From Branchiostoma floridae (taxonomy: Eukaryota; Chordata; Leptocardii; Amphioxiformes; Branchiostomatidae), in assembly GCF_000003815.2 (NCBI RefSeq), contig NC_049992.1, forward strand, positions 19,607,111 through 19,671,110: a stretch of 64,000 nt of DNA. Reading direction: 5' to 3'. The notes beneath the pieces were generated by a model, which saw nothing but the letters and a program-made list of their open reading frames with translations, did no database searches and was not told where the DNA came from. The stretch's first letter is position 1. Each line of letters starts with the position of its first letter. Below, piece after piece: positions 10,185 to 20,556 of the stretch. The position numbers were made by a program, and so were the translations under genes.

Positions 10185-10800
10185 TTCTTCTTCTTTCGGT
10201 TAAGGCAGCCGTCTTCAACTAATTGAAGATTATGCTGCCTATATTGTGAAGTCTACTGCGAAGCGTGGAGGTAATGGAGTATTGTAATGTGGAGGGAGGA
10301 ACGGGTGGGGAGGGAGCTATATATGTAATTTGAAGTTAGCCAGAGTGGCACTGAGGGCTACCTGTGCTGGGAGTCCATTCCAGTCCTTCACAGTTCTGGG
10401 GAAGAAGGTAAACTTTCTGTGGTTGGTTCGGCATGGGGGCATCTGATAGTAAGCTGGGTGAGTGCTCCGAGTACTCCTGGGCGGCTCACTAGGCGTGTGC
10501 TTGCTCCCTGAGTTAATGACGAGTAAGCCGTTGTGGTGCTTGTAGAAGGTGATCAAGCGCGCTCTCCTTCGTCTCTCCTGGAGAGTGGGCCACTGGAGCT
10601 CCTCTAACATGTCACTGACACTCGAGGTTTGTCTGTATCGATGCGATGTCCATCGGGCCGCCCTTCTCTGTACTTTCTCAATCATATTGATGTCTTTAGC
10701 TGTATAAGGGTCCCATACTTGGCACGCAAACTCAAGAAGAGGTCGAACTAAGGACATGTATGCTAGCTCTCTGATTTTCTTGGATCTCACTTAGCATGGT
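10185..10800 (-). mobile_element. 5'-truncated non-LTR retrotransposon (CR1/L2/RTE-like)
   Basis: A 157-codon frame (10790-10317, minus) carries the C-terminal part of a LINE polyprotein, downstream of the reverse transcriptase core. Recognisable phrases are SLVRPLLEFACQVWDPYT, IEKVQRRAARW, MLEELQWPTLQERRRRARL and FYKHHNGLL, the common 'V-RPLLEY-VWDP ... L-W-L-RR' motif of jockey/CR1/L2 elements. The upstream RT domain is missing, so this is a dead 5'-truncated insertion; its 3' tail extends to ~10185 (ccgaaagaagaagaac). Clade assignment is approximate. Confidence 0.8.
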
Positions 10801-11888
10801 TAAGATATGACTGTCATCATCTCTAGGACAGGACCGACCTTCCCCTGCTAAGAAAGGTAATTTGTCGTGCCCCTCACAGAAAAGTGAAAGAAACATAAAC
10901 TGACAAGAAGAGGCTGGACTAAGCTGTATGACTTCACTGTCACTGTCACTGACCTCGACTGGTGCCAACAGAAACAACATGCTGGTACAGTATTTAGGTA
11001 TCAATTAGTGAAATTTGTTATTTCAGTGGAGCTGGGGACTTGTCTCACTAACCTACTGAACCCAGGGCTTTAGAATTGACAGGGGATAATTTTACTTCTG
11101 GATTCCTATCTTGGCCTTTGCACTCCTGATATCACCAAAATGACAATCGGCTGAGATATCCCTGTTGACAGGACGCTGGGGGAAAACAAAAATTTCTCCT
11201 AATTTGACAATGATAGAAGACGTATGCAGGCCTGTATTGTCGCCTTTATACATGTATGTTTGACTACTGGTAGCTGACAAAGGTCTTTCAAGTTCACAAT
11301 TCGGTATCACTGACGAAGGATAGTGGCTTCTATCCGAAACGTCTGACCGTTTCCAAAACCGTATCCAGTTTCTTGAGTGTTTCAAGTTCTATGGTATAGC
11401 TGGCAGACAGAAGCGTGCTGATGGGTGATACCAACCGAGCGAGCGAGCAACTTGGCAGGGGGTTATCATACCAATTACACAGGATGTCCTTGTTTGGCTA
11501 TCCCTTCACAATTGTCTATTCAGCATGCTAGGATTAGTACTAGCAATGAACACGATAAGGCTAGGAGCCAAGAGTGTTGGTGGGTCAATTCTTTAATGTC
11601 TCTTTTTGACGCGTGAGATTTGGCATATGATATCTTCAACCCGTCAAAAAGGAAGAAATAGAACAAACCGCCAACAACTGAGGCCGAGGTAAATAAGGAA
11701 GTAGTAAATATGCTAGAAAAGATACAAGATGAATATAAAAGAATTTGAATCTAATTGGTTAAACATACGATGCAACGGTATGAACAAATAACGTTAGGCT
11801 GTCGCTATCATCAACAATGCCTGCAATGGAGTTATAATAATTTGAGTGCTATATCTATGTTAACTGATATCATATAAATACCCATAAC
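10801..11888. other. No supported gene
   Basis: Two minus-strand frames (11004-10732 and 11385-11092) are open but show no domain, splice context or initiation support. They may belong to an old element beside the LINE. Confidence 0.4.
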
Positions 11889-11946
11889 ACCCTCTGCCGG
11901 CTAAACTGCTTCCCATTTGCCACAGCAAGATCTGCTTGGAGATTAC
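11889..11946. repeat. Half copy of the 'taatctcca' palindromic MITE
   Basis: 'ctgccggctaaactgcttccc' and 'agcaagatctgcttggagatta' match the right half of complete copies at 17011-17180 and 20557-20742. Confidence 0.6.
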
Positions 11947-12423
11947 AGGAAATGCCCGGTAACGGCGGATAACTGACAGAGATCGTCAGTACGTGTGCTG
12001 GCATGGGGAGGGAAGTCGTGTACAACGATCAACTTGGCATCGTGTCAGAAACTTCTCTCTTATGCGTGTGCTACTGTAATAAAGGATATGGGACTGATGG
12101 CATAGAGAATGATCACAGACGCACAAGATCTGCCGTGGCCGAAGACTGTACGCTTATAAATGGAGTAACGTTTGCTTTCCAAGAGGCTGTCCCCTTTAAA
12201 GAAGACTTGCCGCTAGAAATTCGAGGGCTGTACGCTTTTCTAGAAGACTATACACATTCCCAAGGACTGTCCCTATTCGATTAGTCGGGATGAATTTATA
12301 TTGGTATTCATTCTGTACGCGGCATGGCGGCCTCAGCGCGGGTAGCCGGTATTATTTTGTTTTGAAAATCAGGGTGTTAACAAATATAGAATGGACGGAT
12401 GGTAATTTCGGCACAATTAAGGC
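11947..12423. other. No supported gene
   Basis: An open frame at 12003-12284 (93 codons, plus) has no recognisable domain, splice or promoter context. Left unannotated. Confidence 0.4.
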
Positions 12424-12780
12424 GCACTCCCGCTTTAAGCTAAGGACACAACCCGCCGTACGTGCAATTTGTCCTTACGTTTTTTTGGGAGGGCCATGTC
12501 TGCCACGTATTTCTGAAAACTTTCTGTACAGGGCAGGCGCATCGCCCGTACTGGCTCCGGGCGTCCGCAGACCGATGGCACAAAAAGTTTTCGCGGCCTG
12601 TACATAAAGTTGTACGGCGTGTCTGTGTGCTCCAAAATCCGTCGGATTCCCCACGAGTTCGTACGGAGGTCGTACTTACCACTTACGGATCCCAAAAGAT
12701 TGCCCACGTTTTGGCACGTAGACAGCACGTATTTGTACGTAAGGCGGGTTGTGCCCTTAGCTGAAGAAAAGCACTCCCGC
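12424..12780. mobile_element. Complete MITE, 'cccgccgtacgtgcaa' family, with 10-bp flanking repeat
   Basis: Inverted termini: tttaagctaaggacacaacc then cgccgtacgtgc on the left; cgtaaggcgggttgtgccct then tagctgaa on the right. The same ten bases, gcactcccgc, sit immediately outside both ends (12424-12433 and 12771-12780), a probable target-site duplication. The overlapping ORFs at 12290-12855 are element shadows. Confidence 0.75.
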
Positions 12781-13477
12781 GTAAGGCCGTCAAGGCCGGC
12801 ATCACGGTTTTGCAGACAAATTGCCATGACAAGATGCCACTGTACTTGCATTTAATATTTTTATGTTAATGGTTTAAAGTTCCTGGCAGCAAGTCGAAAA
12901 CCACACCGAGTGAATCGGGTCCTACAGATAGACGGATATAGCAGCCGCTTTTGGTGATTATCAACTGTCGGTGTCAATGTACGTATATTATCGGAAAACC
13001 AGGAGTGCTTTATTGACCTTTGACCGTTTGTGACCTTTACCGGAAGTCCACAACATCTGAGGGAGATATATATAAAACGGACGTTACTTGCAAGAATCGG
13101 AGTGCAGCGCGGCGTACATCTGGTAAGGTTTCTTTGTTAATGAGACACGCTAGGGCACTTAATGCACTGACTAAGCATAGCCTTTATGAAATGACAAAGT
13201 CCTTGTAATTTTACAGACGTTTGTGACGAGTCCGCTATTACACAAGGTTCGCCAATGTTCGTGTGTTACCGTGATCCGCGTGACTAGCACGGCCAGACCT
13301 AGATTTTCATGATTATTGTTCCAACTTGCCCACATGGACATGGTCCAAAATAACAGTTAACAGTTTTGGTTAATTTGTCAACGTAATGACAAGATACTAC
13401 ATCGAAACAAAGGGGGTTTTGACGGCGATAATTAAGTCCTGTGCGTCCGGCGAAGGTCGAACAGTGTGCACAGGATC
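12781..13477. other. No feature seen
   Basis: Unique-looking sequence without supported coding potential. Confidence 0.4.
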
Positions 13478-13755
13478 GTTTGTGTGTGTGTATGTGCATG
13501 TGCATGTGCGTGTGCGTGTGCGTGTTTGTGTGTGTGAATGTATGTGTATGTGCATATGCATGTGTGTGTGTGTGTGCATGTGCGTGTGTGTGTGTGCGTG
13601 TGTGTGTGAATATATGTGTCTGTGTGTATCATGCGTTTGTGCATGTGTGTGTGTGTGTGTATGTGTGTGTGTGTGCATGTGCGTGTGTGTGAATGTATGT
13701 GTGTATGTGTGTGTGTGTATCATGTGTGTGTGTATGTGTGTGCGTGTGTGTTATC
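13478..13755. repeat. TG/CA microsatellite, compound
   Basis: Almost unbroken tgtgtg with tgca, tgcg and tgta interruptions over ~275 bases. Long low-complexity ORFs on both strands are artefacts. Confidence 0.95.
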
Positions 13756-14189
13756 CATTGCTATTTATAACAATTTAATCTCCAAGAAGCTGTGGAATTA
13801 GAAATAGTAAACTTGTCTCATCTGTAGTCTTTTTTAAAGGCAGGAGAAAACCTAGTCCACCAAACATTTGATATTTCATTTCTTTTAAAAGAAGCATCAT
13901 GCACAATTTTAAAAGAAGCATCATGCACAATTTGAGACAAAGTGGCTGCCTGGTGACTCGTACATATATGGGAAATAGAATATCTAACAAGACAGTTTTT
14001 TTTAATCGATAGTAAATGAATAACTAGCCTGAGTACCATCATCCAAAGTGAGCCCTGGCTCAGTACTTTCGCTTGCTAAGCACGTAACTTCATGTATATA
14101 GATGAGTCCTAACCCTCTCCATGAGGAGATAAATATATAATTTTTCTATCAGTTGTTTGATTCCCAGGTGCTGTAGTGGTGACGTCACT
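13756..14189. other. 5' flank of the NTF2-like gene; 24-bp tandem pair
   Basis: Contains 'aaaagaagcatcatgcacaa' twice in tandem (about 13886-13932). An acceptor-like tttgattcccag| at 14167, 22 bases before the ATG of the NTF2-like gene, suggests a spliced 5'UTR. No TATA box recognised. Confidence 0.5.
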
Positions 14190-14321
14190 ATGGGGTTGAT
14201 CAAGCTGGCCCTGACGGCCTCTGCGCTCTACTACGCAGGCGTACATGGTTACGTCATGTACCATCTCCGGACGGCCGCTTTCAGAGTGGTTCGACCTCGA
14301 CTGGGTAGTCACGTTACCGAG
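14190..14321 (+). CDS. NTF2-like protein, exon 1
   Basis: 44 codons from ATG GGG TTG ATC to GTT ACC GAG|gtatgt. It holds the hydrophobic N-terminal segment. An upstream in-frame non-ATG extension is open, but the ATG is the natural start. Confidence 0.75.
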
Positions 14322-17300
14322 GTATGTATAAAGCTAAAGGGACAACCCGCCGTATGTGCAAATACGTGCTGTATACGTGCCAAAACATGGGCAATTTTTT
14401 GGGATCCGTAAGTGTAAAGGCCCCCTCTCACTTGACGTGCGGCACGCTTGCGGCATTGCTGCGTTCGTTCACTGCGGCACTGTTGTGTTAATTTCGCCGA
14501 TTTTGTCTTGCACTCACACTGACGTGCGGCACTGTTGCGTTTCTAAACTAAATGAACATGTTATTGGCAATTGCAGCGTTGTCAATTTATGAAAAATCAC
14601 TGTAAAATGATGAGAATGCCCAAAAATGAGATTTATAATGAAAAGATTTCCCTTATGATGAATTATATGATACATATGCTATAAATAACCTTGAAAGACT
14701 TTTACTGTAAAGGAAATGACCCAAATGAACGGACACGAACCATGTACCAGATTTGACTCGATGTGTATGTTTTGCACCATGTAACGTTATGTGTAATTAT
14801 GTAGGTTTATATGTTTATTCACCAATTTTGCTAATTTTTGAAATGAAAATGCTTGATATTTCGTCCCTTTTTTGTATGACGCGGAGTATTTTCATTGTCG
14901 GTGGATGGCTTGCCACCCTATTGATGTCTAAGTCTACCATATAATTTTGTAAAAAGTGAGAAAAATATGGCCCATGGGTCCGAATGACTGCAATTTTGTA
15001 TTTCATCGGCGGCAGGCTACCAGCAACGATTAGCTTGTAACGTTATAACGCAAACTCAAAAGCAAACGTTATCATCCAACATAAATAATTTCTTTCCGAA
15101 TGTTGTACTTGTATCTTTTTCTCTACATCTGTAGGTTAATCGATAAACCAGTTACTTATTTTTTGTTTTCAAGTATGAAATACTGACCTACTTCCAATTA
15201 AATAAATCAAAAGATGTATTTTTAAGTTAACTCTGAATACGGATACAAGGTAAGTTTTGTGGAATTCGCAGTGTTTTTACTGGATCGAAAGCCACTGTAA
15301 AATTATTAGAAATGCATCTAAAATAGTTTTTCGGTGATAAAAGGATGTTTACTTTTGATTCTTGGTGTAAAATAGGCAAAAGATATCCTTGATACTGTTT
15401 GGGGCATGGTGGCGGCACTGTTGCGGCATTGTTGGGGCACCGTTGGGGCACCGTTGCGGCACTGTTGCGGCACTGTTGCGGCATCTTGCCACTTTTTAAA
15501 AAACGTCGCGCTTGCTTGCGGCACTTCTAGGTTTGCTTGCGGCACCTCTAGGTTTGCTTGCGGCACCTCTAGGTTCCGTGGCGGTACATCTGCGTTTTCG
15601 AACGCAGCAATGCCGCAAGCGTGCCGCACGTCAAGTGAGAGGGGGCCTTAAGTTCCGCCTCCGTACAAACTCGTAGGGAATCCGACGGATTCTCGAGCAC
15701 GCAGACACGCCATAGAACTTTACGTGCAGGCAACACGGGGCCGGTACGCGCCTGCCCTGTACAGCCTGAACGTTTTCAAAAATACGTGGCTGGTGTGGCC
15801 TCCCCCCAAAAAAACGTACGGACAAATTGCACGTACGGCGGGTTGTACCCTTAGCTTAAAATGTCTATTCCTGTGTTGTACTCACTTCTATAGCCGCCAT
15901 TCAACGATCCACACCTGCAAGTACGTGGCTACGTTCATTTCTTTATGAGCGTCATTGATATTATCGAGACCGAGAGAACACACTAGGACGCGAAGAAAAG
16001 GGCAATTGCAAAAGATTGCACAGTTCACAACGTAATGAAGAAGTATGTGTAGTGCATCAACACATAAGAAATTGAACCCACCCTTCCACTGTTGTTTAAA
16101 AGCATAATAAATGAATAGACAAAAAGATTCTGAAATGTGACTACATACTTTGTAAAAAAAAAAAATCTGTAGCTTGTATAATCGATCCTTAAGTGCCGCG
16201 GCCGGGAATGTACAAACGAGAGACTCAGGCAGTGAATGGAATGTGGCAGGCAGCCTATGACGCCCTCCGTCTCTGTCCAGGGGCAGTTGATAGTTTCACT
16301 GTCTTTAATGTATAGGCCTTTCGAGTTTTACTTTCATTGCAAATTAAGTCAGGTTTACGCGTTCAACAATCTTACTTAGTGTCCAGTGAGTTTGCATGCC
16401 CTGGGTATGTACGTCTTTCTATAATATATTCCAACAGCCTACAGTATGCAACGTAATTATTTCATTTCCATTTCTTCACAGACGGAGAAAAAGAGAATCA
16501 TCCAGTCCCGCCAGCCGCTGGTACGAGCAGTTCTGTCTCTGTACCAGGCGAAGCCGTCCTCAGACCACCTCAGCTTCTACGCCCCGCGCGCCACCTTCAC
16601 AGACCCGTTCGCCAGGCTTCTCGGCAGGCGTGAAATCACCACCGCCTTCTGCCTGCTTCCCAAGGCCTTGGAGAAGGCTGAAACTCTAGGCTATACCGTG
16701 GAGCACGCGGAGGATTGGTTAGCTATTTCTTTGGTCCAGAGGTTGGTTGGCTGATTCTTCTAGAGATTTCATACAGATATATTTCATGTTATTAATTCTT
16801 GATGCCGGTGATGTGTAACGTTATAATGTACTATTCCTGTGTACTTGTAATTGTCTGTCTCTGCTTATAGACTTCAATATCAGCAATGCTGCCTGAGAGT
16901 CCTTGTAATGTTTTTGTCACTTTTTCCAATAAACGAATAAACAAACTCCACAGACTTTGAGCATATAAACGTCCATAACCATGCCACATTGGAATGATAC
17001 AGCTCAAACCTAATCTCCAATTGGCCAAACAGATCCTGCGGTGGCATAAGATAGTATCATAAGCTGGGGAAGTAGTTTAGCCAAAGGAGTTCACCGCAAA
17101 GGCCAATTAACTACTTTGCCGGCTAAACTCTTTCCCCAGTTCACGATAGCATCTTGTGCCACCGCAAGATCTGCTTAGAGACTATCTTAACTGATACTAT
17201 GTATACTATCAATTATAAATTATTGCTATTGCTAAGGTTTTGCTTAGAAAAATCTTCAAGAAGCATTAAGAGCAGAACGTTCAAATGATAGCAAACAGTA

Positions 17301-17629
17301 CTGCTAACAAAGAATGTGAACTTAATTTTGTGCTTTATCTTCAGTTGTTGTTTTTTTTTTCTTTCTACAGGTACACAGTCAGATATGTCCCGTTCAGTTT
17401 TGAGCTGCCATCTGTGATTCATCTGACTCTGACAGAAAGGACGGAGAAAGGGCGGGAAACTGTCGGAAAAGGGCGGGAAACCATCCTGACCCACAGCGAG
17501 TTCTGGTACGGAAAGGCTTTTGTGGACGAGTCTAACATGCGCACCTTAGGGGTGGGCAGGATGGCGGAAAAAATACGACGGTTTCACGGCTGGTTAGTTA
17601 CACGGTACGAGCTTAACCCACCGAGATAA
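14190..17629 (+). CDS. NTF2/SnoaL-like fold protein, 216 residues, three exons
   Basis: Exons 14190-14321, 16482-16741 and 17371-17629 join with matching phases (0, then 2/1) to a complete frame ending TAA. The N-terminus (residues ~3-27, starting LIKLALTASALYYAGVHGYV) is hydrophobic and likely a membrane anchor or uncleaved signal. After it comes an alpha+beta domain with the hallmarks of the NTF2-like superfamily: an early helix (VRAVLSLYQ), FYAPRATFTDPFARLLGR (the 'Y--da-F-DP--r--G--eI' motif), a central helix, then strands VRYVPFSFELP, VIHLTLTER, HSEFWYG, and a terminal helix with FHGWLVTRY. This fold includes enzymes and carriers; the known motif does not reveal the substrate, so function is unknown. 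Intron 1 carries a nested transposon pair that starts 10 bases after the donor; intron 2 carries a palindromic MITE. Confidence 0.8.
14331..15858. mobile_element. MITE ('cccgccgtacgtgcaa' family) split by a second element
   Basis: The left part 14331-14417 (aagctaaagggacaacccgc...) and right part 15649-15858 (...gtacggcgggttgtaccctt then agctt) are the two halves of the family seen whole at 12434-12770. They are interrupted by the element 14418-15648. It begins 10 bases past the exon 1 donor of the NTF2-like gene. Confidence 0.85.
14418..15648. mobile_element. Inserted TIR element with TAA target duplication (Harbinger-like)
   Basis: The termini are perfect inverted repeats of 50 bases, starting aggccccctctcacttgacg and ending cgtcaagtgagagggggcct, flanked on both sides by TAA (14415-14417 and 15649-15651). 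TWA target duplications are typical of PIF/Harbinger elements. At 1231 bp with no transposase it is non-autonomous. Near the right end are short tandem runs of tgttgcggcac and gcttgcggcacctctaggtt. Confidence 0.9.
15859..16481. other. Remainder of NTF2-like intron 1
   Basis: No repeat boundary or coding sequence recognised; an A run occurs at 16155. Confidence 0.4.
16482..16741 (+). CDS. NTF2-like protein, exon 2
   Basis: Acceptor catttcttcacag|; 86 codons plus two bases; donor gtccagag|gttggt (weak at +4 to +6). It contains the FYAPRATFTDPF motif. Confidence 0.8.
17011..17180. mobile_element. Palindromic MITE, 'taatctcca' family
   Basis: Left arm: taatctccaattggccaaac, then agatcctgcggtggcataag. 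Right arm: tgccaccgcaagatctgctt then agaga. Self-complementary around 'gccaaaggagttc'. It sits in intron 2 of the NTF2-like gene. Relatives: 11889, 19482, 20557. Confidence 0.75.
17371..17629 (+). CDS. NTF2-like protein, exon 3
   Basis: Acceptor ttttttttttctttctacag|; one base completes Arg; then 85 codons and TAA. The strands of the NTF2-like sheet and the terminal FHGWLV helix lie here. Confidence 0.8.
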
Positions 17630-18763
17630 CGGTGTTAACCTGCTGGTAGTTTGTTAACAAAATGATTAACTTGTTCATCAAGTATAGATTATTCATTACC
17701 GTTTGTTCTGAGCATTATACTGTATGATTAAATCTTGATTTTGTATTGGGCATGTTTGTTTGATTTTTTTGTCAACGTGCACTAAAATAGAATTAAGGAT
17801 GAAAAATAAATCAAAGAGTCTTCTCTCAAAGAATTTCTAAAGTCTAGAAAGGAGCGTTATTTCCCAATAGATTATGTATCAATCATCATCATCAACGTTC
17901 TTGAGCAAGTTAATCTGCATTAGCCATAGTTCAGTTGTGGTCGCCCAGTATGCGTATACCTGTGTGCTGGCTTCCACAGTATGAGTTCACTAGCAAGCTC
18001 TGCTTTGTTCCTGAAACAGTGAAAGTTCTATTCTAATCTGGTCTTGCGCTCCCTGATATGGTGGTTGATATGGCAGGATACAATCAAAGCATATTTTGTA
18101 TTTTGTAGAATTCTACTCGTGATGAATTACGCCATGTGTCTTTGTGAATAGTATCAATCGGAAAATAACACTTCCTTCTAGACTTTATGATTCATTTAAC
18201 TGTGCAGACATACCTTGTGTTTTGCGAAATAAAGAAAAAATAAAATAAATGGAATGCAATCATTCAATTCATTCCCACCCGATAGACGCAATAAAGCTAT
18301 GTAACTAACATGATTGAAAATTCGCAGATGCTGAGGAAAAACAATGAATCGTTTACTCCTGAAAGTTCTTTTATTGTGTGGAATCGAAGAAACTTTCATA
18401 GGCTGAACTTCGTACGCCGACTGCTAGGTGGCGCCTCTCCACAGTCACCTGCTATCCTGCAGGACGATATTTGACGTCAATGAGCCTAGTATCAAAGAAG
18501 AAGATTTTTCTATAAAAAGGTGAAAGCAAAAAAAAAAAAAAATTACAGAACAGAAAGGTTCTGCACAAAACAAAAGTTCTGCAATGCCTCGACAAATGTA
18601 GCCTTTGTAATGCTGGTTAATTGTCACATGATGTCATATATAAACTTGTAACAATGATGTACGTAAAATGGAAGAACTACGAAAAACCGTAACGTTTGCA
18701 CTCTTTCTTGTATCGGCATTATTTTGCGCGGAAAGTAAAAATATTAAATGGGACATGTCTTAC
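17630..18763. other. Intergenic; no gene seen
   Basis: Convergent tails of the NTF2-like gene (plus) and the defensin gene (minus). AT-rich. An ORF on plus starting 18668 with a signal-like N-terminus runs antisense into the defensin exon and is not accepted as a gene. Confidence 0.4.
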
Positions 18764-18900
18764 TCAGAAGAAGTTGTTGGGGTCGTAGTAGCAGATGCAG
18801 CGGTTGTCCTCGTTACAGAAGCCGCTCAACTGCTGCTGACGGCACCGGTACTGGCAGTAACCCTCCCCGTGAAGGACACATGGGTCCAGATCATTCCTCC
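18764..18900 (-). CDS. Defensin-like peptide, six-cysteine exon
   Basis: Acceptor ggatacttatgtcttacag|; two bases complete Gly, then 44 codons and TGA. All six cysteines of the CS-alpha-beta pattern are in this exon, including YCQYRC and GFCNEDNRCIC. Confidence 0.85.
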
Positions 18901-19877
18901 CTGTAAGACATAAGTATCCCTTTAGTACATCATCATGGACTGAGTACCGCGTAACACATACACAATTACAGATCATTCCTACCTGAAAGGCAAAAGTATC
19001 CCTTTATTATCCTTTATTACATCATCACAGACCGAGCACCACGTGACACATACACTGTTCAAAAACATTCCTTCCTTTATTGCATAAGTACATCACTACG
19101 GAATACAGTCAAACCTGTCTATTGCGGCCACTCAAGGGACCGGACAGATTTGGCTACTATAGACAGGTGGCCTCTGTATAGAGGTGGCAACTTGTAGATA
19201 AAATACCCAAGGGATCGACAAAAAGTGGCCACTATGGACAGGTGGCCCCTCTGTAGAGGTGGCCCCTAATAGTAATACAGGTTTGACTGTATGTACAGCC
19301 GGGCAAGCATACATTGTATCAGTCATTCCTCCCTGTAAAACAGTGACCTCCAACACATCATATTAGTACTGTACAGTATATAGTACATACAATGCACAGT
19401 ACATGAAGCGTCGACAATGAAGTAGGCGGACAGAGAACAGAATAAAAACTTCCTCGGCGGTTTTGAGTTCGCGGTTACTACTAATCTCCAGGCAGATCCC
19501 AGCCGGATAAGATAGTATCGAAAGCTGGCAGAGGAGTGAAGCAAGCCTCGGAGTGTGCATGGCTACCGGAGCCCGTCTGACTCTTTGGCAGGCTATACTC
19601 CTTGGCAAGCTTTGATACCGTGATTTTATGGCACCAGTCAATCTGCCCGCGGAGATTAGATCACTGCCAAAGCCGGGAACATAAACCCATCGCAAACGCA
19701 TTTACAGATTTTGTAAGTGTGGAACATATGGTACATGTGCGATCTACAGGAAAGTTCCTAGAAACGCATGGAAAGTAATCATGTTTTGAAATGACAACTC
19801 ATACCTTGGTTGGAAAGGCCCTTCACCACCACCTCTGACAACATGATGATAAGAAACAGACACACAAGACGCTTCAT
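18764..19877 (-). CDS. CS-alpha-beta defensin-like secreted peptide, 69 residues
   Basis: Two exons, 19877-19805 and 18900-18764, join in phase (one base plus two) to a complete frame ending TGA. Residues 1-~20 (MKRLVCLFLIIMLSEVVV) are a signal peptide. The mature part has six cysteines spaced C-x7-C-x3-C-x8-C-x5-C-x-C, with GFC before cysteine 4. That gives the C-x3-C / C-x-C pairing frame and the G-x-C...C gamma-core of CS-alpha-beta (cis-) defensins, the family of arthropod, mollusc, plant and fungal defensins. The expected role is secreted antimicrobial defence, inferred from the fold. The mature peptide is short (about 45 residues) with an Asn/Phe-rich C-terminal tail after the last cysteine. 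A kappaB-like site lies about 90 bases upstream of the ATG. The reading is firm; the target is unknown. Confidence 0.85.
19104..19291. mobile_element. MITE, 'acagtcaaacctgt' family
   Basis: Begins tacagtcaaacctgtctatt and ends aatacaggtttgactgta, a clean inverted pair. The body has repeated 'gacaggtggcc' and 'gtagaggtggc'. A degraded relative lies at 34040-34210. Confidence 0.8.
19482..19658. mobile_element. Palindromic MITE, 'taatctcca' family
   Basis: taatctccaggcagatccca on the left and atctgcccgcggagatta on the right, with 'gataagatagtatcgaaagc' mirrored by 'gctttgataccgtgatttta'. Confidence 0.75.
19805..19877 (-). CDS. Defensin-like peptide, signal exon
   Basis: 24 codons plus one base from ATG AAG CGT CTT to AAC CAA G|gtatga. 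It encodes the hydrophobic leader and a short Lys/Gly stretch. Confidence 0.8.
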
Positions 19878-20556
19878 GATGCACGTAAGGGGTCTTTCAG
19901 AAGTGTTCGGCTGTAAATGGCGGTCAAAGTTGTAATGACGACACAATATGGAACAACAGCTGTCAGAATTCCCAGGGACAGTCGAAGTTAATATGTATGC
20001 AGGTTGCCCCTGAATCTACAACGGATGTTAAAGAGCCCTCGTCGTATATTAGGCCACAGTGACGTTATTTTATGGAACAGTCAAACTGATGCGAGAGGCC
20101 GAGGGCGAAAAAAAAATAAAAATCCATAAAAGTGGCGCTAATACACCCCAGGACTACGAAGCTGTTATTACGAATTGCACCACAGAACACTGTAGGAACA
20201 AGTACGTTGCCTTGTTCATCTTAGCAGACTCAGCAAATAGACAAATGTTTGATATATCGGCAAGAACGATAAAAGCAGTACACAAGTCAAGTCAAGTTTA
20301 TTGCACAACGATTCCATCAGTTACAATGTTTTGCTAGCATGCTAACAACTACAGAGTATCTACATTAGTATACTAATCTAACATTATTACTGAATACGAA
20401 ATATAGTGGCATTGTGTATTTCACATTGTAATTGCACCTTTTTTTTGCATAGCAGCCTGATTTGTGATATTTTTTGACACCTTGAATGTGCGCTCCTTAG
20501 CGGTCGTTACCGGTACTGCAACTACCAGTCCTTCTCACAGCTCGGTCTGTACGCCC
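19878..20556. other. Upstream flank of the defensin gene; LINE-tail fragment
   Basis: Apart from the kappaB-like site, holds a 'caagtcaagtcaagtttatt' short-period tail at 20283-20302 reminiscent of a LINE 3' end. No ORF support. Confidence 0.4.
19964..19973 (-). promoter_or_regulatory. kappaB-like site upstream of the defensin gene
   Basis: GGGAATTCTG on the minus strand, close to the Rel/NF-kappaB consensus GGGRNNYYCC (one or two positions off), about 90 bases upstream of the start codon. Regulation by Rel is known for many antimicrobial peptide genes; here it is inferred from one short match. Confidence 0.3.

Larger units (their letters stand above)
18901..19804. other. Defensin intron: local duplication and two MITEs
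   Basis: Exon-proximal sequence 'gatcattcct(c/a)cctg...aagtatccctttagtacatcatc' is repeated imperfectly at about 18890-18950, 18970-19035 and 19070-19100, copying the acceptor side of the exon. Downstream are the elements 19104-19291 and 19482-19658. Confidence 0.55.

Noticed and set aside
12003-12284. 93-codon ORF as a gene
   Set aside because: No domain, no splice or promoter context, next to a transposon.
13386-13778. Cys/Val or His/Thr-rich ORFs in TG/CA tracts (also 29801-30077, 37805-38120, 38516-39220)
   Set aside because: Translations of microsatellites; open in several frames on both strands.
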